Positions 1-10,200 of a stretch of DNA of 64,000 nt are shown piece after piece. Every line of letters starts with the position of its first letter. Within the stretch, counting starts at the first letter, position 1. Where the stretch lies: assembly GCA_029960065.1 (NCBI GenBank), contig JASCOF010000003.1, forward strand, positions 62,001 through 126,000, in the 5' to 3' direction. The notes beneath the pieces were generated by a model that was not told where the DNA came from, made no database searches, and was given only the letters and a program-made list of their open reading frames with translations. The DNA is from Flavobacteriaceae bacterium PS02336. GTDB taxonomy: Bacteria; Bacteroidota; Bacteroidia; Flavobacteriales; Flavobacteriaceae. The translations under genes and the position numbers were made by a program.

Positions 1-632
1 GAATTAAGGCTTTAAAAGAAGTGGATAAAGATTGTGTGATTATTTTAGTCGAACCCTTAATCAAAATTCATGGGAATCTTCAGGAAAATGCAGAGCAAAT
101 GCAAGAGGTAAATGAGCACCAGTTTCAGGCAATGGATATTATTGCCGGCAGAATGTGTCCTGAACTGGGAGGTTCTGAAGAATTTCTGGATATTTTAGGT
201 TTTAATTATTATTGGAATTGTCAATGGAATATAGATGATGCTCCGCTGGACTGGCCCGAAACATTAAAACGACGAACACCTCTTGCAGATCTGCTGCAGA
301 TGGCTTATAAAAGATATGAAAAGCCGATTTTTATTTCCGAAACAGGACACTTTGGTTCTGGACGAGTAGAATGGATTGAAGAAATTACGCAGGAATGCCT
401 CACAGCAAAAAAACGTGGTGTAGATCTTAATGGTATCTGTATTTATCCCGTCACCGACAGACCAGATTGGGACGATCTTTCGAGCTTCAGCAATTGCGGG
501 ATTTGGGATCTTGATACTGATGGAAACAGACTGCCAAACATTCCGTATATAAACGCAGTACAAAGGGCTCAGGCACAGTTTACAAATACGAATAAGATCT
601 TGGATTTTGTACTTAACTTTTTTAAAAACTAA
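1..632 (+). CDS. Clan GH-A (GH1-like) glycosidase, C-terminal fragment
   Basis: Only the C-terminal part is in the window; the frame is open to the left edge, so the GTG at 21 is an internal Val codon rather than the start. The fragment has the end of a TIM-barrel glycosidase: a FNYYWN strand, then KPIFISETG, where the Glu (codon 339-341) sits where GH1 enzymes keep the catalytic nucleophile, then a late YPVTDRPDWDD stretch. The acid/base half is missing. It ends 11 bp before the cytidylyltransferase-like gene, so the two are probably co-transcribed. Substrate cannot be read from this piece. Assignment to clan GH-A is fairly safe; the exact family is not. Confidence 0.6.
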   Translation, partial: IKALKEVDKDCVIILVEPLIKIHGNLQENAEQMQEVNEHQFQAMDIIAGRMCPELGGSEEFLDILGFNYYWNCQWNIDDAPLDWPETLKRRTPLADLLQMAYKRYEKPIFISETGHFGSGRVEWIEEITQECLTAKKRGVDLNGICIYPVTDRPDWDDLSSFSNCGIWDLDTDGNRLPNIPYINAVQRAQAQFTNTNKILDFVLNFFKN

Positions 633-643
633 AATTTATTACA

Positions 644-1090
644 ATGGAACTAACGAAGACAAAAACCGGAATTACATTTAGTGCCTTTGACCTGCTTCAC
701 GCCGGCCATGTAAGAATGCTTGAAGAGGCAAAACTGCACTGTGATTATCTTATAGTTGGACTTCAGACAGATCCAACAATAGATCGACCTAAGAAAAATA
801 AACCGACACAATCAGTTGTAGAGAGATACATCCAGCTTAAGGCCTGCAGGTTTGTAGATGAAATAATTCCCTACACTACAGAGCAGGATCTTGAAGATAT
901 TCTTCAGGCGCTGCCAATCGATGTCAGGATCCTGGGAGATGAATATAGAGATGCCGCATTTACCGGAAGGGAATATTGCGAAAAAATGAATATCGAACTA
1001 GTATACAACCAGCGAAACCACCGTTTTTCGAGCAGCGGGCTTCGTAAAGAAGTATTTCAATGTGAAAGTTTAAAGATTGTAAACGAATAG
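644..1090 (+). CDS. Cytidylyltransferase-like nucleotidyltransferase (TagD type)
   Basis: A 148-residue single-domain protein of the HxGH nucleotidyltransferase superfamily. The HAGH signature is at residues 19-22 and a FSSSGLR segment at 128-134 stands where these enzymes carry the second phosphate-binding motif. Length and layout match glycerol-3-phosphate cytidylyltransferase, which makes CDP-glycerol from CTP and glycerol 3-phosphate, but the family also activates other phosphorylated sugars or alcohols. It lies 11 bp after a glycosidase gene and ahead of a CinA-like gene. A role in cell-surface or compatible-solute metabolism is inference. The ATG start has no nearby rival. Confidence 0.75.
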   Translation: MELTKTKTGITFSAFDLLHAGHVRMLEEAKLHCDYLIVGLQTDPTIDRPKKNKPTQSVVERYIQLKACRFVDEIIPYTTEQDLEDILQALPIDVRILGDEYRDAAFTGREYCEKMNIELVYNQRNHRFSSSGLRKEVFQCESLKIVNE

Positions 1091-1149
1091 TTTTAAGTCC
1101 TTAAAATCATACGCCGAAAATTTTGTCAATAACATCTAAAAATAAGGAT

Positions 1150-1632
1150 ATGCCATCAGAAATTGTAATGAAATGCAGTAAAGTTTTAGCGGCAAAAGGA
1201 TGGAACATTGCATTTGCCGAAAGTGCGACTGCCGGAAGAATGAGCGCAGAATTTTCAATGACAAAAGAATCAGGAAAAATTTTGCGCGGCGCAATAGTAT
1301 GCTATGAAGTTTTTGTAAAAGAACAAATTCTTAATGTACCGCATGCAATGATTGAAAAATATACACCTGAGTCAGCAGAAGTCACAAAGAAACTTGCCGA
1401 ACATATGGCAAAATTATTTAATGCAAAAGTTACTGTAGCGGTTACAGGACTGGCTGCTCCCGGAGGAAGCGAAACTCCCGAAAAACCTGTAGGAACATTT
1501 TTTTTCAGCATCATAACGCCCTCTGAGAATATAAATAAGCGTAAAGTATTTAAAGGTGATGCGCAGCAGATAATCAATCAAGCCATTGACGAAGCAGCCA
1601 AACTGGTTATTGAAAGTATAGCGAGCTTATAG
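1150..1632 (+). CDS. CinA-family nicotinamide-nucleotide amidohydrolase (PncC domain)
   Basis: A stand-alone CinA C-terminal domain of about 160 residues. Family blocks are recognisable: AESATAGRMS (usually AESCTGG, with the catalytic Ser), GAIVCYEVFVK, VTGLAAPGG (usually TGIAGPGG) and KPVGTFFF. PncC enzymes deamidate nicotinamide mononucleotide to nicotinate mononucleotide in NAD salvage. Several positions differ from the usual consensus (Cys to Ala and Gly to Ala in the first block), so this may be a diverged family member. The frame extends to a TTG at 1123, but the ATG at 1150, preceded by AAGGAT, is the better start. Confidence 0.75.
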   Translation: MPSEIVMKCSKVLAAKGWNIAFAESATAGRMSAEFSMTKESGKILRGAIVCYEVFVKEQILNVPHAMIEKYTPESAEVTKKLAEHMAKLFNAKVTVAVTGLAAPGGSETPEKPVGTFFFSIITPSENINKRKVFKGDAQQIINQAIDEAAKLVIESIASL

Positions 1633-1772
1633 AAAATAAATAATTCCTTAATACTGGAGGATAAAAAATGAGCAAGTTAATTTCGTAAAATATCTTTTAC
1701 TATTCGCAGAGAAGCTGCTTGACAAAAATCCTCAGCAGTAATCCTATAACTATGGGCAGCGCAGCTGCTGTT

Positions 1773-1780
1773 TAAATTTG
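1773..1780 (+). promoter_or_regulatory. Candidate -7 box TAAATTTG ahead of the SDR gene
   Basis: TAAATTTG fits the Bacteroidetes -7 consensus TAnnTTTG and lies 62 bp before the SDR start. I see no convincing -33 TTTG at the usual spacing, so this is a weak call. Confidence 0.3.
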
Positions 1781-1842
1781 AGCAGTTAAGAATTCACATA
1801 AAATCCACTATTGCTCTAGCAAGTATTTAAAATCTCATTATT

Positions 1843-2847
1843 ATGAAAAATAAAAACACTAAACCGAACAACTCTGACCAGAAGGGTGTGGCACCTGCAC
1901 TTGGAGAAACTGCACTAGATGCAGAAAACACAATAAATCCGGCCGTGCCACAAAGCCGCTCCCAGGCCGAAATCCAAGATCCAACCAACAAATATGCCGT
2001 ACCTCCTTTTAAAGAGCAGTCACAGCCATGGCCTGGTCTAGTAAGTAAAATGGAACCAAGACCTGACCACGGTGAAGAGAGCTATAAAGGAACTGGACGT
2101 CTAAAAGGACGCAGGGCGCTTATTACCGGAGGGGATTCCGGTATGGGAAGAGCGGCCGCCATTGCGTACGCCAGAGAAGGCGCAGATGTAGCTATAAATT
2201 ACTATCCTACAGAAGAGGAAGATGCACAGGAAGTCATCCAGCTCATAAAAGCTGCAGGAAGAAAAGCCGTTGCAATCCCTGGAGATCTAAGAGACGAGTC
2301 CTTCTGTCGATCTCTGGTCGAGCAGGCCGTGGAGGCCTTGGGTGGCCTTGACATCGTGGTCAATAACGCTGCAAGACAGCAGACCCACGAATCAATTCTA
2401 GATATTTCATCAGAAGAATTTGACTGGACAATGAAAACAAATATTTATGCTCCATTCTGGATCATCAAAGCTGCTCTTCCTTATCTTAAGCCTGGTTCTT
2501 CTATAATTGGTACCAGCTCGGTACAGGCTTATGCGCCTACAGAAGATTTATACGATTATGCCCAGACCAAAGCGGCCACCACAAATTATATAAAATCGCT
2601 GGCCAAACAGCTTGGCCCCAAAGGAATCAGAGTCAACGGCGTTGCTCCGGGTCCTGTCTGGACAGCACTGCAGGTAAGCGGCGGTGCAACTATGGAAAAA
2701 CTTAAAGAATTCGGATCGCAGACTCCTTTGGGCAGACCCGGCCAGCCTGCCGAACTGGCTTCCATCTATGTGCAGCTTGCAGCTGAAGATGCCAGTTATG
2801 CAACAGGACAGATATACGGAGCTAGCGGCGGTGAAGGAAATCCCTAA
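1843..2847 (+). CDS. SDR-family oxidoreductase with polar N-terminal extension
   Basis: A 334-residue classical-type short-chain dehydrogenase resembling general stress protein 39 and E. coli YghA. The Rossmann motif TGGDSGMG is at residues 95-102, NNAA at 174-177, the catalytic Ser near 225 and YAQTK at 239-243. It should be a cytosolic NAD(P)-dependent alcohol or aldehyde reductase. About 85 residues precede the Rossmann fold, rich in Asn, Pro, Gln and Lys and probably disordered at the start; YghA-like proteins have a similar but usually shorter extension. It stands alone, closed by a strong hairpin, and faces the molybdenum hydroxylase operon. Substrate unknown. Confidence 0.85.
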   Translation: MKNKNTKPNNSDQKGVAPALGETALDAENTINPAVPQSRSQAEIQDPTNKYAVPPFKEQSQPWPGLVSKMEPRPDHGEESYKGTGRLKGRRALITGGDSGMGRAAAIAYAREGADVAINYYPTEEEDAQEVIQLIKAAGRKAVAIPGDLRDESFCRSLVEQAVEALGGLDIVVNNAARQQTHESILDISSEEFDWTMKTNIYAPFWIIKAALPYLKPGSSIIGTSSVQAYAPTEDLYDYAQTKAATTNYIKSLAKQLGPKGIRVNGVAPGPVWTALQVSGGATMEKLKEFGSQTPLGRPGQPAELASIYVQLAAEDASYATGQIYGASGGEGNP

Positions 2848-2875
2848 AGCATGTATAAAAGCATGTATAATTACA

Positions 2876-2925
2876 ATATACAAAACCTCTGCACTAAAAG
2901 CTGCAGAGGTTTTGTATATTTTTTC
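2876..2925 (+). terminator. Rho-independent terminator of the SDR gene
   Basis: A perfect 18-bp stem (2876-2893 with 2902-2919) around an 8-nt loop is followed by a T run. It separates two convergent genes, so it may also stop leftward transcription, although the U tract is clear only on the plus strand. Confidence 0.85.
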
Positions 2926-2948
2926 GTTAAATAATGCCGGTATGCATA

Positions 2949-5186
2949 CTACAAAAGTTTGTCAAAATGAATAGGTAAATTATTTATTCGTTTTCCAGTT
3001 GCATTAAAAATAGCATTTGCTATTGCCGGCGGCATGCCGACAACACCAATCTCTCCTACTCCCTTTACTCCAAGATCATTGATAAAATCATCTTGTTCTT
3101 CTACAAAAATGACATTTAAATCATGGATATCTGCATGAACCGGAATATGATATTCAGCTAAATTTGCATTCATATATTTTCCAAATTGATGATCTAAAAT
3201 AGTTTCTTCATGAAGTGTTTTACTGATTCCCCAAATCATGCCTCCTAAAATCTGACTTTCGGCAGTTTTTGGATTTACAATTTTTCCGGCAGCAACAGCC
3301 GAAACCGCTCTAATAACTTCAATAACACCCAATTGCTCATCGACTTCCACTTCTACAAAAACTGCACTGTGAACGGCTCTGGCTTTTTTACCAAATTTTA
3401 GCGGATTTGGCATCGAGGAATTGGTTGTCTTTATTTCTTTTCCATCATTAGCATCAAAAATTTCTTTAAGACTTATTCTGGCTTCCAGATTGTTATTAGA
3501 TATAAAAAAACCTTCTGCAAAAGTAACCTCGTCTAATTTTAATGCTCTTAAAACAGAATTTTCTAAGTATTTCGCTTTCTCAAATAATTTTTCAATTAAT
3601 GCCTCACAACTTGCTTTTACAGCTGGCCCCACAGTTGCAGTTGTAAAAGAGCCGCCCTGAATAGGTGCAAATGGCATCTTACTGTCTGCGTATGAAAAGG
3701 TAATATCCTCAATCGGAATTCCCAACACATCTGAAGCAATCTGTGACATAATTGTTAGAGTTCCTGTTCCAATATCGGTCACAGCGCTTTTAATTTCAAC
3801 TTTTCCGTCATTGGTCATAATTGCCTGTGCTCGTGCTAAAAGTCTGTTGGCATCCCAGATTCCGGTTGCCATTCCATAACCCACGAGTTTATTACCGCGT
3901 TTGGTACTTCTAGGCACAGGATTTCTTTTGTTCCATCCAAATTTCTCTGCTCCTTGTAAGTAACACTGCCTAAGCTGCTTGCTTGAATATTCTTTTTCAG
4001 CGCTTTTATCGATTTCCGAATAATTAATTAGACGAAATTCTACAGGATCGATATGTAGCTTATGAGCCAGATCATCCATCGTAATTTCTACTGCATGCAT
4101 TCCGGTGCTTCCACCTGGAGCGCGCATATCCAAAGGGGTATAAACATCCAGTGGAACAAGTTCGTGCTCTAACAAAGTATTTTCTGCCGGATACAGCATA
4201 TTGGCCCAATTCACTACAATTTCTACATAATCTTCAAACTGGGAAGTCTCTCCTATTGCTTTGTGATAAATAGCGTTTACTTTTCCATTTTCATCAGCAC
4301 CAAACTTTGTAAACTGTAAAGTCGGCGGCCTGTGTCCAAACGTATACATTTGAGAGCGATCTAAAGTTACCCGAACATTTCTTTTTAATTTTAATGAAGC
4401 CATAACTGCCATAAACAATTGGTACTGCGGACGAAGTCCTGAACCAAAGGCACCGCCGACAAAAGGTGCAATGACTTGAACATTTTTCATTTTCAAACCA
4501 AAAACATTCGCCGCATACAGCTGCGAATTAATAGTTCCCTGCGTTTTGTCATAAATTTTAAGCTTGTTTTTTCCTTCATAAATCACCGTTGCGGCAGACA
4601 TTTCCATTGGATTATGATGCTCTGTTCCGTGTCTGAATTCTCCTGAACTTTTTACAAACGAGTTTTGATAAGCTTCTTCAAAATTTCCTTTAGGTTTTGG
4701 CGGAGGCGGTTTTAGCATCGAAGCCAGCCCTTTTTTAGGAGCTCTCCCTTTCGCTAAATTCGCTTCCATATCAGTTTCAAATTCTTCTTCCTGATAAGCG
4801 AGTTTTATTTGGGCGGCCGCAAATCTTGCCATCTCAAAAGTTTCAGCAACTACCAAAGCAATCGGCTGTCCGTTGTATCGTATTACATTATCTTTTAAAG
4901 GTTTAAAAACAGTTCCCGGTGGTGCATCCATATCGGCATATTGAAAATCGAACCAAGCGGTTGAAGGCCGGTTTTCATGAGTGAAGATTTCAACTACACC
5001 TTCTAGATTCATAGCATCTGAGGTATCAATAATTTTGATTTTTCCTTTAGTAATTGTGCTGTTTACAACATATCCGTACAATAAATTTTCCGCATCATAC
5101 TCTCCTGCATATTTTGCCTTACCAGTAACTTTCAAACAGCCTTCTAAACGGCTTAACGGTTTTCCTATTGAAGTTAATTTTTTCAT
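2949..5186 (-). CDS. Aldehyde/xanthine dehydrogenase, molybdopterin-binding subunit (PaoC-like)
   Basis: The large catalytic subunit of a xanthine-oxidase-family molybdenum hydroxylase, about 745 residues. Visible cofactor-binding signatures are the Gly-rich GGAFGSGL and a C-terminal GVGEIGVVG block containing the conserved active-site Glu. The frame runs further upstream, but that extension overlaps the preceding FAD-subunit gene; the ATG at 5186 gives the family-typical start MKKLTSIGKPLSR, 14 bp after the FAD gene stops. Together with the two genes before it in the operon it should form an electron-transferring oxidase or dehydrogenase for aromatic aldehydes or N-heterocycles. Substrate cannot be read from sequence. 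Confidence 0.88.
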   Translation of the reverse strand: MKKLTSIGKPLSRLEGCLKVTGKAKYAGEYDAENLLYGYVVNSTITKGKIKIIDTSDAMNLEGVVEIFTHENRPSTAWFDFQYADMDAPPGTVFKPLKDNVIRYNGQPIALVVAETFEMARFAAAQIKLAYQEEEFETDMEANLAKGRAPKKGLASMLKPPPPKPKGNFEEAYQNSFVKSSGEFRHGTEHHNPMEMSAATVIYEGKNKLKIYDKTQGTINSQLYAANVFGLKMKNVQVIAPFVGGAFGSGLRPQYQLFMAVMASLKLKRNVRVTLDRSQMYTFGHRPPTLQFTKFGADENGKVNAIYHKAIGETSQFEDYVEIVVNWANMLYPAENTLLEHELVPLDVYTPLDMRAPGGSTGMHAVEITMDDLAHKLHIDPVEFRLINYSEIDKSAEKEYSSKQLRQCYLQGAEKFGWNKRNPVPRSTKRGNKLVGYGMATGIWDANRLLARAQAIMTNDGKVEIKSAVTDIGTGTLTIMSQIASDVLGIPIEDITFSYADSKMPFAPIQGGSFTTATVGPAVKASCEALIEKLFEKAKYLENSVLRALKLDEVTFAEGFFISNNNLEARISLKEIFDANDGKEIKTTNSSMPNPLKFGKKARAVHSAVFVEVEVDEQLGVIEVIRAVSAVAAGKIVNPKTAESQILGGMIWGISKTLHEETILDHQFGKYMNANLAEYHIPVHADIHDLNVIFVEEQDDFINDLGVKGVGEIGVVGMPPAIANAIFNATGKRINNLPIHFDKLL

Positions 5187-5200
5187 TTTATCCAATTTAT

Positions 5201-6220
5201 TTATAAAGATGGTTTTGCACCGGGACGCTGAGATTCTGGATCTAATGCCATAAAACAATTGCGGACAACAGCTCTTTTTGCCAGTTCTATTTTAAAATTA
5301 TTGTGTTCATAACCCTTCGCTCCCTGCAGAAGAATCTTCGCTGCTGTTTCAAAATTTCCTTTATTTGGCTCTTTTTCATTTAAAAACTCTTCAGCTTCAG
5401 CAACACGCCACGGTTTATGCGCTACCCCGCCCAAAGCAATTCTAGCATCTTGTATAACACCATTTTCTATTTCAAAAGCAGAAGCTACAGAAACTAAAGC
5501 AAAAGAATAAGAACTACGGTCTCTTAATTTTAAATATGAATAATTTTTCTCAAATCCTTTTTCCGGCAGGTCAATACTCGTTATGATTTCTCCATGCTGC
5601 AGAGTATTATCAATGTTCGGACTATCTCCCGGAAGCCGGTGAAATTCGGCGAAAGCCAAAACTCGATCTCCACTTGGACCACTAATATTTACCGAAGCAT
5701 CAAGAGCCCTTAAAGCCACACACATGTCTGACGGAAAAACAGCAATACAATTTTCGTTCTGCCCTAAAATAGCATGAATTCGGTTATAGCCATTAATGGC
5801 AGAACAACCCGATCCCGGCTCTCGTTTATTGCAAGGTGTACTGCTGTCATAAAAATAATAGCATCTCGTCCGCTGCATTAAATTACCTCCATTAGTCGCC
5901 ATATTGCGAATTTGTGCCGATGCACCCGCTAAAATGGCTTTTGACAGGACTGGATACCGTTCTTCAATAATAGGATCATACGCCGTATCTGCATTTGTGC
6001 AAAGTGCGCCGAGCCTTACTCCGCCGTTATCCAGACGAATAATAGATTTGTTCTCTATTATGGGATTTATATCTACAAGTGTATCTGCTTTGGTAACAAA
6101 ATATTTCAGAAGATCATTTATATTGGTTCCTCCAGCCACAATTTTATTTCGTATATCTCCATCAATCTGAGAAATTGCTTCTGCAGCATTGGAAGCTTTG
6201 GTATAATTGAAATTATTCAT
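5201..6220 (-). CDS. Molybdenum hydroxylase FAD-binding subunit (PaoB-like)
   Basis: The FAD-binding medium subunit, 339 residues. The VAGGTNINDLL segment near residue 29 is the pyrophosphate-binding loop of the CO-dehydrogenase flavoprotein fold, and MATNGGNL follows near 107. A Cys-rich loop with C120, C130 and C139 matches the insertion that holds an extra 4Fe-4S cluster in E. coli PaoB (YagS); that cluster is inferred from the cysteines. It starts 8 bp inside the 2Fe-2S gene and precedes the molybdopterin subunit by 14 bp, a textbook three-gene operon ordered 2Fe-2S, FAD, Mo. Confidence 0.88.
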   Translation of the reverse strand: MNNFNYTKASNAAEAISQIDGDIRNKIVAGGTNINDLLKYFVTKADTLVDINPIIENKSIIRLDNGGVRLGALCTNADTAYDPIIEERYPVLSKAILAGASAQIRNMATNGGNLMQRTRCYYFYDSSTPCNKREPGSGCSAINGYNRIHAILGQNENCIAVFPSDMCVALRALDASVNISGPSGDRVLAFAEFHRLPGDSPNIDNTLQHGEIITSIDLPEKGFEKNYSYLKLRDRSSYSFALVSVASAFEIENGVIQDARIALGGVAHKPWRVAEAEEFLNEKEPNKGNFETAAKILLQGAKGYEHNNFKIELAKRAVVRNCFMALDPESQRPGAKPSL

Positions 6221-6695
6221 GAGCTTCTCCTTTCTTTACTTCCATAATGGCATTAATAATTCCTCTATTGGCGCCGCATCGGCAAAGGTTGCCGCTCATT
6301 AATTCCTGAACTTCTTCTCGGGATTTAGCCTTTCCTTCTTTCAAAAGTCCAATCGCACTGCAGATTTGTCCTGGTGTGCAGTAACCGCATTGAAAAGCAT
6401 CGTGTTCGATAAAAGCTTTTTGGATGGGATGCAGATTATCACCATCGGCAATACCTTCTATGGTTGTAATTTCACAACCGTTTTTCATAACTCCAAGCGT
6501 CAGGCAGCTTAATATTCTTTTACCGTCAACCATTACCGTGCAGGCACCGCATTGTCCGTGATCACATCCTTTTTTGGTTCCAGTTAAATGAATTTCTTCC
6601 CGGAGAACATCAAGTAAAGAAACCCAGGGCTGAAGATCCAAATGATACCTTATATCATTTACATATAAAATTGTCGGGTGCGTTTTCGTTTCCAT
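6213..6695 (-). CDS. Molybdenum hydroxylase 2Fe-2S subunit (PaoA-like)
   Basis: A 160-residue small subunit with both 2Fe-2S clusters. The N-terminal plant-ferredoxin cluster uses C44, C49, C52 and C64 (CDHGQCGAC); the C-terminal helical domain has C103, C106, C138 and C140 (CGYC and CRC). It is first in the leftward operon and its end overlaps the FAD gene by 8 bp. Unlike E. coli PaoA there is no twin-arginine leader, so the complex should be cytoplasmic unless a real start lies elsewhere. No XdhC/PaoD-like chaperone gene is in the neighbourhood. Confidence 0.9.
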   Translation of the reverse strand: METKTHPTILYVNDIRYHLDLQPWVSLLDVLREEIHLTGTKKGCDHGQCGACTVMVDGKRILSCLTLGVMKNGCEITTIEGIADGDNLHPIQKAFIEHDAFQCGYCTPGQICSAIGLLKEGKAKSREEVQELMSGNLCRCGANRGIINAIMEVKKGEAHE

Positions 6696-7200
6696 TATGT
6701 ATATTTTTGAAGAAAAAGAGATTAAAACAGTACTTTATAATATTGATATAAAGGTTTTTAAATATAGATTTAATGAATAATTATATTTTACACTATTTGC
6801 TGTTATTCTTACAAAACTCCAATAACAGTCATTAAAATCTTATCTTTATAATGCCATAAAAAAAAGATCAATAACGCTTCTTTACAACTTACATTTAAAT
6901 TACCGCTTTTCCATTATTTTAATTCAGATGTATTAGTTTTGGCTGCTGATCTTTAGGAAAAGTGCTTTATACGCAGCTGCCGGAAAAGCTACTTCTGGAA
7001 TGAATGTAGAAACTGTACGGTCACTTTTGTATTAAGGACAAAGCTTCGCAATGGCATCGACTTTAAAAAAAGCTTCAAAATAATGGAAAAGTTAAAAATT
7101 ATAGTATCTTTAAAGATAGGAATTACAAAATAAGAGCAATTTTGATCTCTGCTTTTTTTCGATAATTCATCCCTTTTTTTCAATTGCTAATACAATCATT
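6696..7200. other. Divergent intergenic region
   Basis: About 500 bp between the leftward molybdenum hydroxylase operon and the first rightward CheB/CheR kinase gene. It should hold both promoters. TAGTTTTG at 6934-6941 fits the -7 consensus for rightward transcription but leaves a long leader. A short leftward reading frame (7183-6989) has no recognisable features and I do not count it as a gene. Confidence 0.4.
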
Positions 7201-10200
7201 TTGCAAAGTAAAATTCAATCCGAAAATAATTCGCTGCAATTTCCAATAACTGCAATAGCAGGTTCTGCAGAAGATATAGCTGTTTTAAATATCATAATTG
7301 CACAAATACCTGTAAATTCGGATATGACTTATGTTATTGTTCAGCAGCTTTCTGCTTCTGTTGTTAATTTAACCGAGCTTATCCGTAAATCTTCAAAAAT
7401 TCCTGTAATTGAAATAATAAGTGCAGTTGATTTTCAGCCCAATCACATATATGTTGTTCCAGAAAACAACTATTTGATTGCTGCAAAAGGTCTTTTAGAA
7501 ATGCACACCATTAAACGTATTGATAAAATAACCAATAGTATTGATCTTTCTTTAGAAGCTATTGCTCAAGTATACAAAAGCTTTGCAACAGGTATACTTC
7601 TTTCTGGAACATCGTTTGACGGTACACACGGATTGAAAAAAATTAGGGAATTTGGCGGCGTCACAATAGTACAGAATCCTGAAACTGCCGTTTATAAAAT
7701 AATGTCTCAGAATGCTATTGAAGCAGATGCTGTAGATTTTATTCTCGCACCGGATGATATTTCGACACAACTAACCAATATCCGAAAAGGTTACCTGCAT
7801 AATAATGCTTACAGCGATGAAGAACATATTGCTGAAAAAGACGAAGAGGTTCTAAACCAGATTTTAAATCTTATTTTACAAAAAACGGGAAATGATTTCT
7901 TTCATTATAAAAAACCTACTATTCGCAGAAGAATTACACGCAGAATGGTAGTTTTAAACAAAGAGACTATTTCTGATTATTACAATATACTTCGTCTGGA
8001 TAAATATGAGCAGGAACTTTTATTTAATGATCTGCTGATTCCTGTCACCTATTTTTTTAGAGATGAAGAATCTTTTGAATCACTTTCTAAAACAGTTTTA
8101 CCGCAGTTAATTGAAAATTGCACCAATAATACACTCCGTGTCTGGACAGCTGCATGCTCAACAGGAGAAGAAGCATATTCTCTGGCCATTGTTATTTGCG
8201 AATACCTTTCCCAGCATCACATCAAAGATTTGAAAGTTCAGATTTTTGCCTCAGATATATCAGAGAAATCTATTTGTAAAGCGAGAACGGCCGTTTATTC
8301 TGCTCAAGATTTACAGCATATTTCTGAATCAAGATTAGATAATTATTTTACAAAACGTGACGGTCATTATCATGTCAATAAAGTAATTCGCGATATGTGT
8401 ATTTTTGCGACACATAATTTTCTAAAAGATCCTCCATTTGCCCGAATTGATTTGGTTTCCTGCAGAAATGTAATGATTTATCTGGACTCGTTTTTACAGG
8501 AAAAGGTTTTAAGTTCTTTTCATTATTCTTTAAAGGAAAAAGGAATTTTATTTCTAGGAAAATCAGAATCGGCTAATACAGCGCTTCATTTATTTGACGC
8601 TCTTGTAAAGCAGGATAAAATATATACTAAAAAATTTACTCCTGCACGTTATGTCCCACAGGCCTTTAAACCTGTGTACAACTCTGCTGCTAAAACGAAG
8701 TTACCTGATGGCAGTCAGGAAAATGATTTTAGAAAAATTGCAGATGATATTTTATTTTCAAGATACACCCCGGCCAGTGTCATTATAAACGAACATCTTG
8801 AAATTGTTCATTTTCATGGCGATACTTCACCTTTTTTACTGCCTGCACCGGGAAGACCCAATTTCAATATTTTAAAAATGGCGCGAGAAGGAATCAGCTT
8901 TGAGCTTCGAAATGCGCTTATTGAAATCAAAAAAAATAGAGAAAGCATCCTTCAGGAAAATCTCTCTGTAAAAGACCAGAATTATCAAGTGTCTTTTGAA
9001 ATCGTTACACTTTTAAATGATAAAGATCATTTGATGATTCTTTTTCATAAAAATCTGCTTCCTGAAACCGATTTAGATTTAAAACAAAGGGCAAAAAATG
9101 CAGACCAGTTAAGAATTGCTGAACTTGAAAAAGAATTATCGCAATTGCGTGAAGATATCAAAAGAGTTACTGAAGAACAGCAGATTGCTTTTGAGGAGCT
9201 GCAGACTACAAATGAAGAGTTATTAAGCAGTTCGGAGGAGCTTCAGGCTATGAACGAGGAATTAGAAACTTCTACAGAAGAATTGCAATCTAATAATCAG
9301 GAATTAATGTGTACCAATGACGAACTTCTAGATCGTCAGGATCAGCTGCTTTCGATGCGTCATTATGCAGAATCTATTGTACAAACTATCAGGGAGCCTT
9401 TAATTATTATTGATAAAGATTACAATGTAAAAAGTGCTAATCCTGCTTTTTACAAATATTTTGGTTATGCCGAAAAAGATACGGAAGGATTTTCTTTTTT
9501 TGAGATTGGAAATTGCCAGTGGGACATTCCAGAATTTAAAGATCTAATCTTCAAAATGTTAGTCCAGAAAAAAACCATTGAAGATTATAGATTACAGATT
9601 TTATGCAATGGTTCTGACAAAAAAACCTTAATGGTAAATGCGCGTTTGATTCAAAATGCAAAACCGGACGGAATGATTCTCCTGGCATTTGAAGATATTA
9701 CAGATTTACTGGCTTCAAATGAATTATTGAATAAAAGAAATGCAGAACTGCAGCTTTACAACGAACAGTTAGAAAATTTCACTTCTGCGGCGAGCCATGA
9801 TCTGCAGGAGCCGCTTAATAAAATTCACATGCTCTGCCATCGCATTTTTGAGAGAGAAAATGCACTGTCAGAAGATGGAAAACACAATTTACAGCGTGCC
9901 ATGTTTTCGGCAAAAAACATGAGCCAGTTAATTGCGGATCTTATCAATTACTCGAGAATCAACTTTACTGAGAAAAAATTTAAAAACACCGATTTCAATC
10001 TTCTGGTCAAAAAAACCTTAAGTGATATCAGAGATTCCATTGAGGAAAAGAAAGCGGTGGTTAAAGTTGATATTACTGCTAATTCAATAAATGCAATCGC
10101 TTTTCAAATACAGCAGCTGCTTACCAACCTGATTTTAAATTCGATTAAATATTCTAAAGAAAGTGTCGCGCCTGAAATCAGAATCGAAACTATGTCAGCT

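Noticed and set aside
1641..1700. Very short ATG frame after the CinA-like gene
   Set aside because: Only six codons before a stop; no evidence of a leader peptide or regulatory hairpin depending on it.
6989..7183. Leftward 64-codon frame upstream of the first kinase gene
   Set aside because: No recognisable domain or leader, lies in a divergent promoter region, and its composition reflects AT-rich spacer DNA.
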